DNA of 64,000 bases from Bacillus sp. FJAT-52991 (GCF_037201805.1 NZ_CP147404.1:348501-412500), one strand, 5' to 3'. Shown: positions 1 to 9,724, counted from the first letter of the stretch. Numbers and translations are program-made. The notes: generated by a model not told the origin, from the letters alone.

Positions 1-77
1 TAGGTGTGAGTCAGTCATCTGTCAGTCGAAAGTATCAAAAAATTATGGAGAAAAAAAACCCTCTCTATATGAATTAG
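1..77 (+). CDS. C-terminal end of a DNA-binding regulator (partial)
   Basis: The reading frame entering from the left edge ends at a TAG at 75-77 and encodes about 24 residues, GVSQSSVSRKYQKIMEKKN and a short tail. This looks like the recognition part of a helix-turn-helix, of the kind found at the C-terminus of sigma-54 enhancer-binding proteins (TyrR-like HTH) or in sigma factor region 4. The next gene has a sigma-54 promoter, so an enhancer-binding activator is the better guess, but this is inference from a very short fragment. The rest of the gene lies outside the window. Confidence 0.5.
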   Translation, partial: GVSQSSVSRKYQKIMEKKNPLYMN

Positions 78-117
78 TATAGCAAGCTAGTAACATAGAA
101 AAAACTTAAACGGTAGT

Positions 118-150
118 CAAAGAGACTTGGAGAGATCCAGTCTCTTTTTG
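118..150 (+). terminator. intrinsic terminator of the left-edge gene
   Basis: A hairpin with AAAGAGACT and AGTCTCTTT arms is followed by T residues, 40 bases after the stop of the partial regulator gene. Confidence 0.75.
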
Positions 151-183
151 GTTGTTTCAGCCGATTTTGATAACTAACGGATT

Positions 184-528
184 TTATCCCGCATTAACGG
201 GCTGTAAGACCCCCACCTCAACATGGCAGAAGAAGCGTAGACGTGTAGGCGGGGATCAACAGCCCGAATCCAGCTGCGGGCGTTAGAGGCTCGAGGTCAC
301 AAGTCAAATCGCTGATGAGGCAAAGAACGTCTCTTCAGCGATTCGTCTTGTGCTTGTCGCCTCTGAACGAACGCCCTCCGCTTTTTAAAGTAAACGCCCG
401 ATCCGTTCGGGCCTGCACGATGCAGGTTACAAAGGCGTTGCAACAGGACGTTGCGACTTTAGCCTTTGTTCCTCTTTTCATCAGCGAGGGATGAAGAAAA
501 CCCCCACTGATTGAAGTTTCATTTTATT
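184..528. repeat. composite intergenic repeat (family A interrupted by two other repeat families)
   Basis: The outer parts (184-266, 391-408 and 480-528) match the family A element found intact at 10144 and 30561. It begins TTATCCCGCATTAACGGGC and ends with a CCCCCACTGATTGAAGTTTC segment. Between them, 267-390 resembles the units of the tandem block at 56172-56687 (TCGAGGTCACAAGTC, CGTCTTGTGCTTGTCG, CCGCTTTT). Positions 409-479 are a third, hairpin-rich unit with CCTGCA/TGCAGG and ACAAAGGC/GCCTTTGT arms. No gene is visible in this stretch. Confidence 0.8.
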
Positions 529-535
529 TAAAATA

Positions 536-548
536 GCATACATTATGC
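536..548. promoter_or_regulatory. small palindrome upstream of the sigma-54 promoter
   Basis: GCATA-CAT-TATGC is a short perfect dyad about 110 bp upstream of the -24 element, a usual distance for an enhancer site. A related GTATGCAAATAC lies at 561-572. This is only a candidate activator site. Confidence 0.25.
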
Positions 549-655
549 ATAAATGAATAGGTATGCAAATACTTCTTGATGTTAAAGTTTTCATAAAAAG
601 CGAACCAAGAGCCATAGTCACGGCGTTTTTTGTGAAAAATCTTAATTTTAGAAAA

Positions 656-673
656 TTGGCACGATAGTTGCAT
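656..673 (+). promoter_or_regulatory. sigma-54 (SigL) promoter of the putrescine catabolic operon
   Basis: TTGGCACGATAGTTGCAT matches the -24/-12 consensus TGGCAC-N5-TTGCA exactly. The GG and GC dinucleotides are 10 bp apart. The element lies 38 bases before the start codon of the aldehyde dehydrogenase gene. Such promoters require an enhancer-binding activator. Confidence 0.85.
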
Positions 674-710
674 TATATAAGACAAGAACATAAGCAAAGG
701 AGATGGGTAC

Positions 711-2225
711 ATGTTAGATACACAAAAGCAAGCAACTACTAAAGGTGAAAAAACTCTTGATTTGAAAATGCATATCAATGGTGAGTGGAAAGATGGAAGC
801 GATAACAAAACACGTGAAGTCATCAATCCAGCGACTGGTGAAGTAATTGCTCACGCAGCAGAAGGAACAGTAGAAGATGCTAGACAAGCAATCGCTGTTG
901 CTAAGGCAACTTTTGAAAGCGGTGTCTGGTCAGACCTTCCAACTGTAGAGCGTGCAGCTTATTTATATAAAATTGCAGATAAAATTGATGAAAAAGCGGA
1001 AGAGCTTGCTCAGCTTGAAACGATGAATAACGGAAAGCCTTTACGCGAAGCTGGATTTGACATGGGCGATGCGGCAGCTTGCTTTAGATATTATGCAGGT
1101 ATGATTACACAGCCTGACGGTCAAACATACCATGTAGCAGATCCAATGCAAGCAATGGTTGTTAGAGAGCCTGTTGGTGTTTGTGGATTAATCGTTCCTT
1201 GGAACTTCCCTCTTTTAATGAGTGTATGGAAAATTGCTCCGGCTCTAGCAGCAGGTAACACGGTTGTCTTTAAACCATCTGAAGTAACGCCAGTAACACC
1301 AACAAAATTAATAGAAATTATCGAAGAAGCAGGAGTACCAAAAGGTGTTATTAATATGGTTCATGGAGCAGGACCTGTCGTAGGTAATGAAATTGCTGCT
1401 CATAAAGACGTTGACATGGTGTCGTTTACTGGCGGAACAAAAACTGGTAAGCACATTATGAAAACGGCAGCAGATACAATGAAGAAAATTTCACTAGAGC
1501 TTGGCGGTAAATCACCGAATATCATCTTTGCTGATGCTGACTTTGAAGTAGCCGTTGACTATGCATTATTTGGTATTTATTGTGGCGCCGGTCAAGTGTG
1601 TTCAGCTGGTTCTAGAATTTTAGTTGAAGAAAGCATTTATGATAAGTTTGTTGAACGTTTTGTTGAACGCGCGAAGCAAATTCAGGTAGGATCAGGTCTA
1701 GATGAAGAAACAGAAATGGGTCCATTAGTGAGTAAACAACATATGGAAAAAGTATTGGGTTATATCGAGATTGGAAAAGAAGAAGGAGCTCGCTTAGTTT
1801 GCGGTGGAGAGCGCTTAACTGAAAATGGACTTGAAAATGGCTATTTTGTGGCTCCAACTGTTTTCGCAGATACAACACAAGATATGAGAATCGTTCAAGA
1901 AGAAATTTTTGGCCCGGTAGTAGCGATCCAAAAATTCAGCAATGAAGAAGAGGCGATCCGTTTAGCGAATGGTACAGATTACGGTTTAGCTGGAGCGGTC
2001 TTTACAATCGATGGAGCGAAAGCAATGCGTGTGATTAAAAAGCTTCGCGCAGGGATCACATGGATCAACTCTTATCACCCAACATATAACGAAGCGCCAT
2101 GGGGTGGCTATAAACAAAGTGGTGTAGGTCGAAGCTTAGGAACGTTCGGTTTAGAAGAATTTCAAGAAATCAAACAAATCAATATCAATATGCAAGTAGA
2201 AGAAACAGGCTGGTTTAAAAACTAA
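711..2225 (+). CDS. NAD-dependent aldehyde dehydrogenase, probable gamma-aminobutyraldehyde dehydrogenase
   Basis: This 504-residue protein has the full aldehyde dehydrogenase fold. It shows the VPWNFPLLMS cofactor-site motif, the general-base Glu263 in LELGGKSPN, and catalytic Cys297 in GQVCSAGSR. Gene order gives the likely substrate: the putrescine aminotransferase gene begins 30 bases downstream. Its product, 4-aminobutanal (or its cyclic pyrroline form), would be oxidised here to GABA in the cytoplasm. An AAAGGAGATGGG ribosome binding site supports the ATG start. Transcription probably begins at the sigma-54 promoter just upstream, so it should need sigma-L and an activator. The family is certain; the substrate is inferred from the partner gene, and a betaine- or general-aldehyde role cannot be excluded. 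Confidence 0.88.
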   Translation: MLDTQKQATTKGEKTLDLKMHINGEWKDGSDNKTREVINPATGEVIAHAAEGTVEDARQAIAVAKATFESGVWSDLPTVERAAYLYKIADKIDEKAEELAQLETMNNGKPLREAGFDMGDAAACFRYYAGMITQPDGQTYHVADPMQAMVVREPVGVCGLIVPWNFPLLMSVWKIAPALAAGNTVVFKPSEVTPVTPTKLIEIIEEAGVPKGVINMVHGAGPVVGNEIAAHKDVDMVSFTGGTKTGKHIMKTAADTMKKISLELGGKSPNIIFADADFEVAVDYALFGIYCGAGQVCSAGSRILVEESIYDKFVERFVERAKQIQVGSGLDEETEMGPLVSKQHMEKVLGYIEIGKEEGARLVCGGERLTENGLENGYFVAPTVFADTTQDMRIVQEEIFGPVVAIQKFSNEEEAIRLANGTDYGLAGAVFTIDGAKAMRVIKKLRAGITWINSYHPTYNEAPWGGYKQSGVGRSLGTFGLEEFQEIKQININMQVEETGWFKN

Positions 2226-3617
<1,392 letters not shown>

Positions 3618-3627
3618 GCATAAACAA

Positions 3628-3668
3628 AACCCCCTTATAAAAGCAAAATTAGCTTTTATAAGGGGGTT
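3628..3668. terminator. bidirectional terminator between patA and yvdR
   Basis: Seventeen-base perfect arms (AACCCCCTTATAAAAGC and its complement) surround a 7-base loop. It lies between convergent genes, with A/T runs on both sides. Confidence 0.9.
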
Positions 3669-3675
3669 CTAACGA

Positions 3676-3990
3676 TTAAGCTGTAAATCGTAACCCAGCG
3701 ACTCCTATTAAAATAAAGATTAATGAAAATACTTGGATTTTGTTTAATTTTTCTTTAAACCAAAACAGACTGACGAGGGTGATTCCGGTGGTGCCGACTG
3801 CCGTCCACACGGCATAGGCGACGCCTGCTGGTAGTTCGGTCATGGCTTTGGATAGGCAGTAGAACGAGAAGAAAAATCCAACAACCATCACAACAATCGG
3901 CCATTTTTTCTTTGTACCATCCACGTATTTCATAGCAACGGTCGCAATGACTTCTTCGATTCCGGATAATATTAAAAAGCCCCAACTCAT
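3676..3990 (-). CDS. yvdR: SMR-family efflux subunit, YvdR-like
   Basis: This is a 104-residue protein with four predicted membrane helices, the usual small-multidrug-resistance size. A membrane-embedded glutamate sits in helix 1 (GIEEVIATVAMK) and the family motif PAGVAYAVWTAVGTTG follows helix 2. The sequence closely resembles B. subtilis YvdR (GIEEIIAAIAMKYIDGTRKKWP). Its start overlaps the end of the upstream yvdS gene by 4 bases, so translation is likely coupled. Paired SMR proteins usually work as heterodimers that export cationic compounds or guanidinium-like solutes; the substrate here is unknown. Confidence 0.85.
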   Translation of the reverse strand: MSWGFLILSGIEEVIATVAMKYVDGTKKKWPIVVMVVGFFFSFYCLSKAMTELPAGVAYAVWTAVGTTGITLVSLFWFKEKLNKIQVFSLIFILIGVAGLRFTA

Positions 3991-4325
3991 ACGGATTCTC
4001 CTCCTGTTTGTTCTTCTTTTGGTCCAGTACCCATTTTCATTCCAATCACTCCTAGTAGTAGCAGCGATAAAAAGATTAGTTGTGTGATGGAGAAGGGTTC
4101 TCCTAAGTAAATACCCACAAAATACGTGCCGACCGTTCCGATTCCAACGAAAACGGTGTAGGCTGCTGCGAGTGGAAGCGTTTTGTATGAATAGATCAGC
4201 ATAATAAAGCTAATGGCAATGAGCGTACCCACAATGATCCAATCCAGTGTAGAATCTGCATACTTGAGACCTGAAGCCCAAACAACTTCCAAAATACCTG
4301 CAGCAAAAACAATTAACCAATTCAA
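3987..4325 (-). CDS. yvdS: SMR-family efflux subunit, YvdS-like
   Basis: The 112-residue protein has four membrane helices, with the helix-1 glutamate in AGILEVVWASGLKYADS and the motif PLAAAYTVFVGIGTVGTY. It closely resembles B. subtilis YvdS. I chose the TTG start because AGGAG lies 8 bases upstream and the product then begins MNWLIVF like its relative; an in-frame GTG three codons earlier overlaps the ribosome binding site. It forms a TetR-regulated operon with yvdR and is probably its heterodimer partner in proton-coupled efflux. A perfect 19-bp operator palindrome precedes the gene. Confidence 0.85.
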   Translation of the reverse strand: MNWLIVFAAGILEVVWASGLKYADSTLDWIIVGTLIAISFIMLIYSYKTLPLAAAYTVFVGIGTVGTYFVGIYLGEPFSITQLIFLSLLLLGVIGMKMGTGPKEEQTGGESV

Positions 4326-4347
4326 TGTTAACACTCCTAATTCTTTA

Positions 4348-4366
4348 ATGAATGACTGTCATTCAT
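4348..4366. promoter_or_regulatory. TetR-type operator before yvdS
   Basis: ATGAATGACTGTCATTCAT is a perfect 19-bp palindrome centred on one base. It lies in the gap between yvdT and yvdS. A near-identical site precedes yvdT itself, which argues for autoregulation by YvdT. Confidence 0.75.
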
Positions 4367-4420
4367 ATTTGTTACAAAAGAGATAGAGCTGCCCTATTTG
4401 CTGCTCTTTCACTAAGTTTT

Positions 4421-5002
4421 TTAACGACTAGCTAACGAACGTTTTAAGAAAGAGAAGGTTTCCTCTTTAAAAGCCTCTAATTTGCTTTCATCTTCAGAGA
4501 AATAAAACCTTTCAGCACCACTTTCCATTAGACCAATAATCATTTTGGCTGTCCAGTTCACATTGATTCCTCTAACGATCTCCTGATTTGTTATTGCTTT
4601 TTCTAAAATCGTTTCAAGCCAGTAATAATAAGGCTGATAAATCGTTTCCCATTTTTCCATTGAATGATCGATAGCTAAGCCAGAGTAACAAAGAACGATC
4701 ACCTCTTTATGTGTCTTTGTTAGCTTAAAGGTTTCATCGATCATAATGCGGATAATTTCCCAAAAGTTTTGTATGTTTTCCGTTCCTGTTTTAATTTCAT
4801 GCAAAGTCACCGTTAATAGATTTTCTGCAATGGCAGGTATTAATGCTTTTTTGGACGGAAAATATAAATAGAATGTACCTTGGGCTACGCCCGCCATTTT
4901 TACGATATCGGAAATTGAAGTTTTATCAAGTCCTTTTTGAGAAATGGTACTAATAGCAGCCTGAAGGATTTTATTGTATTTACCATCTTTCACTTCTGTC
5001 AT
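4421..5002 (-). CDS. yvdT: TetR-family repressor, YvdT-like
   Basis: The 193-residue protein carries an N-terminal TetR helix-turn-helix (about residues 10-55, with TSISDIVKMAGVAQGTFYLYF). A helical ligand-binding domain follows; it contains LCYSGLAIDHSMEKWETIYQPYY, which resembles B. subtilis YvdT. It lies upstream of and co-oriented with yvdS and yvdR. Two palindromic operators, one before this gene and one before yvdS, suggest that it represses both itself and the efflux genes until an inducer binds. The ATG at 5002 is placed better behind GGGAGG than an earlier ATG at 5008. Confidence 0.85.
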   Translation of the reverse strand: MTEVKDGKYNKILQAAISTISQKGLDKTSISDIVKMAGVAQGTFYLYFPSKKALIPAIAENLLTVTLHEIKTGTENIQNFWEIIRIMIDETFKLTKTHKEVIVLCYSGLAIDHSMEKWETIYQPYYYWLETILEKAITNQEIVRGINVNWTAKMIIGLMESGAERFYFSEDESKLEAFKEETFSFLKRSLASR

Positions 5003-5025
5003 CCTCATTTTCCTCCCTTCTTTTC

Positions 5026-5042
5026 TGACTGACTGTCATTCA
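5026..5042. promoter_or_regulatory. TetR-type operator before yvdT
   Basis: TGACTGACTGTCATTCA matches the yvdS operator in all but one arm position and lies just upstream of the yvdT ribosome binding site. Confidence 0.65.
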
Positions 5043-5107
5043 TTTTATCACAGAATACTTTTGTTCGCAAGTTAGTCAAATTTTACATAAAAAATATAAA
5101 AAAATGG

Positions 5108-5135
5108 TTGCAGCGACCTATAAAATCATTATAAT
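5108..5135 (+). promoter_or_regulatory. sigma-A promoter of the potABCD operon
   Basis: TTGCAG at 5108-5113 and a perfect TATAAT at 5130-5135 are separated by 16 bases. The promoter lies about 90 bases upstream of the XRE-cupin regulator gene. Confidence 0.7.
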
Positions 5136-5167
5136 AAGATGCTGTGGGTAAACATTTAGTAATTAAA

Positions 5168-5197
5168 TAGTAAACTTTATTAACTAGAAGTTTACTA
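5168..5197. promoter_or_regulatory. operator-like inverted repeat before the pot regulator
   Basis: Perfect 10-base arms, TAGTAAACTT and AAGTTTACTA, are separated by 10 bases. The repeat lies between the -10 element and the regulator start codon, so it is a natural candidate site for autoregulation by the XRE protein. Confidence 0.5.
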
Positions 5198-5224
5198 ATT
5201 ATAAACAAAGCAAGAGGTCATGAA

Positions 5225-5767
5225 ATGGATATTGGGAAAAAAATAAAAAATTTACGCTTAAAGAAGGGGTTAACGCAAGAGGAGCTTGGGGAACGGACGG
5301 ATTTAAGCAAAGGGTATATTTCTCAGCTTGAGCGGGATTTAAGCTCTCCGTCCATTGAAACATTCTTTCATATTCTTGAAGTACTTGGCTGTTCACCGAA
5401 GGAGTTTTTTGATGAGCAAGCGAGAGAACAAAAAGTGGTGTATAACGAAGAGGATCAAACAGACTATTATGATGAAGAAAAGGGATACAACATTCAGTGG
5501 CTAGTACCTGAATCGAATGAGAAAGAAATGGAGCCTGTGAAATTAGTATTGCAAAAAGGTGGGGCATTTAAGGAGTTTGAGCCGTCTTTAGCAGAAACAT
5601 TTGGTTATGTGCTCAAAGGAAGTGTTGTTATCCAATTAGGAAAGAGAACTTATTTTGCAAAAGCAGGCGAAGCGATTTATTTCCATGCTTCTGAGACGCA
5701 TCAAATTATTAATGATTCCGATGGGCCATCGGAGTTAATTTTAACGGTAACAGAATCTTACTTGTAA
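5225..5767 (+). CDS. XRE-family regulator with cupin domain (polyamine-responsive, PuuR-like)
   Basis: This 180-residue protein begins with an HTH_3 domain (about residues 6-60, LRLKKGLTQEELGERTDLSKGYISQLERD) and ends in a cupin barrel (about 105-178, including ETFGYVLKGSVVIQLGKRTYFAKAGEAIYF). This architecture is common in regulators that sense small metabolites. The gene is the first in an operon with potABCD, 18 bases before potA, so it probably controls polyamine uptake and senses polyamines. An inverted repeat in its leader could be its operator. The ligand and the direction of control cannot be told from sequence. Confidence 0.88.
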   Translation: MDIGKKIKNLRLKKGLTQEELGERTDLSKGYISQLERDLSSPSIETFFHILEVLGCSPKEFFDEQAREQKVVYNEEDQTDYYDEEKGYNIQWLVPESNEKEMEPVKLVLQKGGAFKEFEPSLAETFGYVLKGSVVIQLGKRTYFAKAGEAIYFHASETHQIINDSDGPSELILTVTESYL

Positions 5768-5785
5768 ACAATAGGGAGGTACACT

Positions 5786-6892
5786 ATGAGTGAAAATGTA
5801 ATTATTCGCTTTGATCAAGTGACAAAGCAATATGACAACGATACGGTTGTTCTCGATCATGTAAGCTTTGAAATTGAGCGAGGAAAGTTCTATACGCTTC
5901 TCGGTCCTTCTGGATGCGGGAAGACGACGATTTTACGCTTAATTGCTGGTTTTACTGAGGCATCAGAAGGGGATATTTTCTTTAATGGAAATCGGATTAA
6001 TCATGTTCCAGCGAATAAACGTCAAGTCAATACGGTATTTCAAGATTATGCCTTATTTCCTCATTTAAATGTGTACGAAAATGTAGCTTTTGGCTTACGC
6101 ATTAAAAAAATGAACCAAGCAGATATTGATCAAAAGGTAAAAGAGGCTTTGCGCTTTGTGAACTTAAATGGATATGAGAATCGTGAAATAACGGAAATGT
6201 CAGGAGGACAGCGTCAGCGTGTAGCGATTGCACGGGCGATTGTCAATGAGCCTGAAGTGATTTTGCTAGATGAACCGTTATCTGCTCTTGATCTAAAATT
6301 GCGTACGGAAATGCAGTATGAGCTTCGTGATTTACAGAAACGGCTCGGTATTACATTTATTTTTGTGACACATGATCAAGAAGAAGCACTAGCTATGTCT
6401 GATGAGATTTTTGTTTTAAATGAAGGAAAGATTCAGCAAAGTGGGACGCCGACAGATATTTATGACGAACCGATTAACCGATTTGTGGCTGATTTTATTG
6501 GGGAGTCTAATATTGTGCCGGGTAAAATGATCCGAGATTTTGAGGTGGAGTTTGCTGGAAAGATGTTTGAGTGTGTCGATCAGGGATTACACGCAAATGA
6601 ACCAGTGGAAATTGTCATTCGGCCGGAGGATTTAGAGATTACCGATTGGAACCAAGGCAAGATTCAAGCGCGAGTTGTTTCCCAGCTTTTCCGTGGGGTT
6701 CATTATGAAATGCTTTGCTATGATGAGGAACAAAATGAATGGCTGGTGCATTCAACGAAAAAAGCAACGGTCGGTGATGCGATTGGACTGAATTTTGATC
6801 CAGAATCGATTCATGTTATGCGACTCGGTGAAACAGAAGAAGAGTTTGATAAACGACTAGAATCTTATGATGAGGTCAGCCATGAGAAATAA
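5786..6892 (+). CDS. potA: spermidine/putrescine ABC transporter ATP-binding protein
   Basis: The 368-residue ATPase has Walker A GPSGCGKT (residues 40-47), the signature [14 protein letters not shown], Walker [13 protein letters not shown], and the H-loop [15 protein letters not shown]-type C-terminal domain is seen from about residue 260 ([11 protein letters not shown]). It would energise import through PotB and PotC. It follows the XRE regulator by 18 bases with a GGGAGGT ribosome binding site, and its 3' end overlaps potB by 11 bases. Family and operon context agree on polyamine transport; the exact polyamine preference is not visible. Confidence 0.93.
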   Translation: MSENVIIRFDQVTKQYDNDTVVLDHVSFEIERGKFYTLLGPSGCGKTTILRLIAGFTEASEGDIFFNGNRINHVPANKRQVNTVFQDYALFPHLNVYENVAFGLRIKKMNQADIDQKVKEALRFVNLNGYENREITEMSGGQRQRVAIARAIVNEPEVILLDEPLSALDLKLRTEMQYELRDLQKRLGITFIFVTHDQEEALAMSDEIFVLNEGKIQQSGTPTDIYDEPINRFVADFIGESNIVPGKMIRDFEVEFAGKMFECVDQGLHANEPVEIVIRPEDLEITDWNQGKIQARVVSQLFRGVHYEMLCYDEEQNEWLVHSTKKATVGDAIGLNFDPESIHVMRLGETEEEFDKRLESYDEVSHEK

Positions 6893-7685
6893 GACGCGTA
6901 GTTTATATTTATTTCCATATATTCTTTGGATTATCTTGTTTGTCGTTACTCCGATTCTGTTAGTCGTATACTATTCTTTCTTAGATTTAGATGGAAATTT
7001 TACTTTTGGAAATTATGAGAAGTTTTTCACCCCGGTTTATTTAAAAATGATTGCTAGTTCCTTCTGGTATGCTTTTTTAATTACGGGCTTTTGTTTGCTT
7101 GTCGCTTATCCTACTGCTTATATCATTACGAAGTCAAAGCATAAGCAACTGCTATTATTGCTTATTATTCTACCATCTTGGATTAACTTGCTGTTAAAGG
7201 CTTATGCTTTCATCGGTATTTTTGGTACTTATGGAGCGGCTAATAATTTCTTAGAATTGATCGGAATTGGAACGCAACAAATTTTGTTTACAGACTTTAG
7301 CTTTATTTTTGTGTCTGTTTACATTTTTATTCCGTTTATGATTTTGCCGATCTTTAATGCGTTAGATAAGATGAACCCAACATTAATAGATGCCTCACGT
7401 GATCTTGGAGCTTCCGCTTGGACAGCGTTTCGCAAAGTGGTATTTCCACTGACGATAGACGGAGTGAAGTCAGGGATACAAGCTGTTTTTATTCCGGCCT
7501 TGTCGCTGTTTATGATCACTCGTTTGATCGCCGGAAACCGTGTGATTACGCTCGGAACTGCGATCGAACAACATTTTCTTGTCACGCAAGACTGGGGAAT
7601 GGGTTCAGCCATTGCCGTATTCTTAATTATCACAATGGTGGTTATCATGTTGATGACCAGCACGAGAAAGCGGGGGACTTTATAA
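6882..7685 (+). CDS. potB: spermidine/putrescine ABC transporter permease
   Basis: The 267-residue protein has six predicted membrane helices and the permease EAA loop ([22 protein letters not shown]) that docks on PotA. The start is placed at the ATG preceded by GAGG at good spacing, giving the N-terminus [16 protein letters not shown]. An upstream in-frame ATG at 6867 has no such site. It overlaps potA by 11 bases and is followed at once by potC, so translational coupling is likely. Confidence 0.92.
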   Translation: MRNKTRSLYLFPYILWIILFVVTPILLVVYYSFLDLDGNFTFGNYEKFFTPVYLKMIASSFWYAFLITGFCLLVAYPTAYIITKSKHKQLLLLLIILPSWINLLLKAYAFIGIFGTYGAANNFLELIGIGTQQILFTDFSFIFVSVYIFIPFMILPIFNALDKMNPTLIDASRDLGASAWTAFRKVVFPLTIDGVKSGIQAVFIPALSLFMITRLIAGNRVITLGTAIEQHFLVTQDWGMGSAIAVFLIITMVVIMLMTSTRKRGTL

Positions 7686-7686
7686 T

Positions 7687-8490
7687 ATGAAGAAAAACAC
7701 CGCTTGGTCAAAGGCTTATTTAATTTTTATGTTTGTCGTTCTTTATGCACCTATTTTCTACTTAATGTTCTACTCGTTTAATAGCGGTGGGACGATGAAT
7801 GATTTTGAAAGCTTTACATTAGATTGGTATAAGGAATTATTTCAAGATACACGTTTGTTGATTATTGTGTTAAATACGATTATTATCGCTCTTTTATCCG
7901 CAGCTATTTCCACGGTTATCGGGGTGCTTGGAGCTATAGCGATCGTGTCTATGAAAAAGCGGATCGTTCAAAATACGTTGCTCTCATTTAATAATGTTTT
8001 AATCGTTAGTCCCGATGTTATTATCGGTGCGTCGTTTTTAATTTTATTTACGATGCTTGGTATTAAGCTTGGCTTTATGTCTGTGCTGTTATCGCATATT
8101 GCCTTTTCCATTCCGATTGTGGTCATCATGGTGTTGCCAAAGCTGCAAGGGATGAGCACATCGTTAATTGACGCGGCTCGTGATTTAGGGGCCAGTCAAT
8201 GGGATGTATTTTCAAAAGTCATTTTACCGTATATTTCACCGGGAGTTTTTGCAGGTTTCTTTCTTGCCTTGACTTATTCTCTGGATGATTTCGCTGTGAC
8301 GTTCTTTGTAACGGGAAATGGCTTTAGTACATTATCAGTTGAGATATATTCATTGGCTCGCCGCGGAATTTCTTTAAATATTAATGCTTTATCGACATTG
8401 TTATTCTTATTAACAGTCATTCTTGTGCTTGGCTATTACTTTATTACTCAAAGAAATAATCGATCAACTGGATGGGGGGCACGAAAATGA
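7687..8490 (+). CDS. potC: spermidine/putrescine ABC transporter permease
   Basis: This 267-residue permease has six membrane helices and the EAA loop DAARDLGASQWDVFSKVILPY. It contains the PotC-type segment YSLDDFAVTFFVTGNG. It starts one base after the potB stop and overlaps potD by 4 bases. With PotB it forms the membrane channel of the importer. Confidence 0.92.
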   Translation: MKKNTAWSKAYLIFMFVVLYAPIFYLMFYSFNSGGTMNDFESFTLDWYKELFQDTRLLIIVLNTIIIALLSAAISTVIGVLGAIAIVSMKKRIVQNTLLSFNNVLIVSPDVIIGASFLILFTMLGIKLGFMSVLLSHIAFSIPIVVIMVLPKLQGMSTSLIDAARDLGASQWDVFSKVILPYISPGVFAGFFLALTYSLDDFAVTFFVTGNGFSTLSVEIYSLARRGISLNINALSTLLFLLTVILVLGYYFITQRNNRSTGWGARK

Positions 8491-9560
8491 ATAAATTAAT
8501 TCGTGGTCTAATCGCCGTTTTGGCTATTGCCTTTATCCTTATGTATATCGTTTCTCGACTTAATGCTTCGACGGGGCAAACAGCAGGTAATACACTGACC
8601 GTTTATAACTGGGGTGATTACATTGATCCAGATTTAATCACGCAATTTGAAAAAGAAACAGGTATTAAAGTGATCTATGAAACGTTTGACTCGAACGAGG
8701 CAATGATGACGAAAATTGAACAAGGTGGAACAGCTTACGATATTGCCATTCCATCTGAGTATGCCATCGATAAAATGAAAAAAAATGATCTGCTGATCCC
8801 AGTAGATCATAGTCAATTGCCTAATTTAAAAAATATTGATCCGCGCTTTATGGATTTAGCATTTGATGAAGGAAATAAGTATTCCATCCCATACTTTTGG
8901 GGAACAGTTGGCATTCTTTATAATAAAGATTTAATGGATGGAAAGAAGATTACTGCTTGGAATGATTTATGGGATGAAAGCTATAAAAATGATGTGTTTT
9001 TAGTAGATGGAGCTCGTGAAGTCATCGGTATGGGCTTAAATACATTAGGCTATTCATTAAATGATACAAATAAAGAACATCTAATAGAAGCGAAGGAAAA
9101 ACTAGATGAGCTTACACCAAACGTAAAAGCGATTGTTGGAGATGAAATTCAGTTACTGATGTCAAATAACGAAGCGAAAATTGGCGTCGTTTGGTCTGGT
9201 ACCGCTGCTGATGTTATGTCTGAAAATGATAGTTTAGAATATGTTATACCAGAAGAAGGCTCGAATCTTTGGTTTGATAATATGGTCATTCCAAAAACGT
9301 CGAAAAACGTCGAGGCTGCTCATCAATTTATCAACTTTATGCTCGACCCGAAAGTCGCAGCGCAAAATGCAGAATATGTCGGGTACTCCACACCGAATAA
9401 AAAGGCGCTTGAGTATATGCCTGAAGAAGTGGTAAATGATAAACGCTTTTACCCAAATGCTGAAATGACAGAAAGACTGGAAGTGTACGAAAACCTAGGC
9501 CCGCAAATGTTGGCTTACTATAATGAACTGTTTTTAGAATTTAAAATGCATAGGAAGTAA
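8487..9560 (+). CDS. potD: spermidine/putrescine-binding protein, membrane-anchored
   Basis: The 357-residue extracellular solute-binding protein has the PotD pattern TVYNWGDYIDPDLITQFEKE near its N-terminus, IPYFWGTVGILYNKD in the middle, and conserved acidic and aromatic ligand positions. It begins with an uncleaved-looking hydrophobic segment (about residues 5-25) but has no lipobox cysteine. It therefore seems tethered by a transmembrane helix rather than by lipid, unlike many Gram-positive binding proteins. The ATG at 8487 lies behind GGGGGG and overlaps the potC stop (ATGA). A terminator follows. Confidence 0.92.
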   Translation: MNKLIRGLIAVLAIAFILMYIVSRLNASTGQTAGNTLTVYNWGDYIDPDLITQFEKETGIKVIYETFDSNEAMMTKIEQGGTAYDIAIPSEYAIDKMKKNDLLIPVDHSQLPNLKNIDPRFMDLAFDEGNKYSIPYFWGTVGILYNKDLMDGKKITAWNDLWDESYKNDVFLVDGAREVIGMGLNTLGYSLNDTNKEHLIEAKEKLDELTPNVKAIVGDEIQLLMSNNEAKIGVVWSGTAADVMSENDSLEYVIPEEGSNLWFDNMVIPKTSKNVEAAHQFINFMLDPKVAAQNAEYVGYSTPNKKALEYMPEEVVNDKRFYPNAEMTERLEVYENLGPQMLAYYNELFLEFKMHRK

Positions 9561-9563
9561 GAG

Positions 9564-9593
9564 GAAGTGTCCCGTTAGTGGGGCACTTTTTTT
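9564..9593 (+). terminator. terminator of the potABCD operon
   Basis: AAGTGTCCC and GGGGCACTT arms (one G-T pair) are followed by seven T residues directly after potD. Confidence 0.85.
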
Positions 9594-9610
9594 GTGGGGA
9601 TATTGAGCAG

Positions 9611-9724
9611 GCGACTGATCGTCTTGCTCTTGCGCCTAATTTTTCTCTGTCCCGACTGATTCTTGGCGATCCGCGACTGATTAGAGATCAATAGCGACTA
9701 ATTCTGCCTAAGTTCCGCCCGATT
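9611..9724. repeat. array of a 9-bp core with 21-bp period
   Basis: Six units of the core GCGACTGAT start at 9611, 9632, 9652, 9673, 9694 and 9715. Variants are GCGCCTAAT, CCGACTGAT, GCGACTAAT and CCGCCCGAT. Spacing is 21, 20, 21, 21 and 21 bases, with unrelated 11-12 base spacers. The reverse-complement core recurs in a second array at 38527. The function is unknown. Confidence 0.75.

Noticed and set aside
1..77. Left-edge fragment as a sigma-70-family factor
   Set aside because: The HTH would also fit sigma region 4.2, but the adjacent sigma-54 promoter makes an enhancer-binding activator more likely; it is not decidable from 24 residues.
9611..9724. CRISPR-like appearance of the 21-bp-period arrays
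   Set aside because: The conserved cores are only 9-10 bp and the variable parts 11-12 bp, far below CRISPR sizes, and there are no cas genes.
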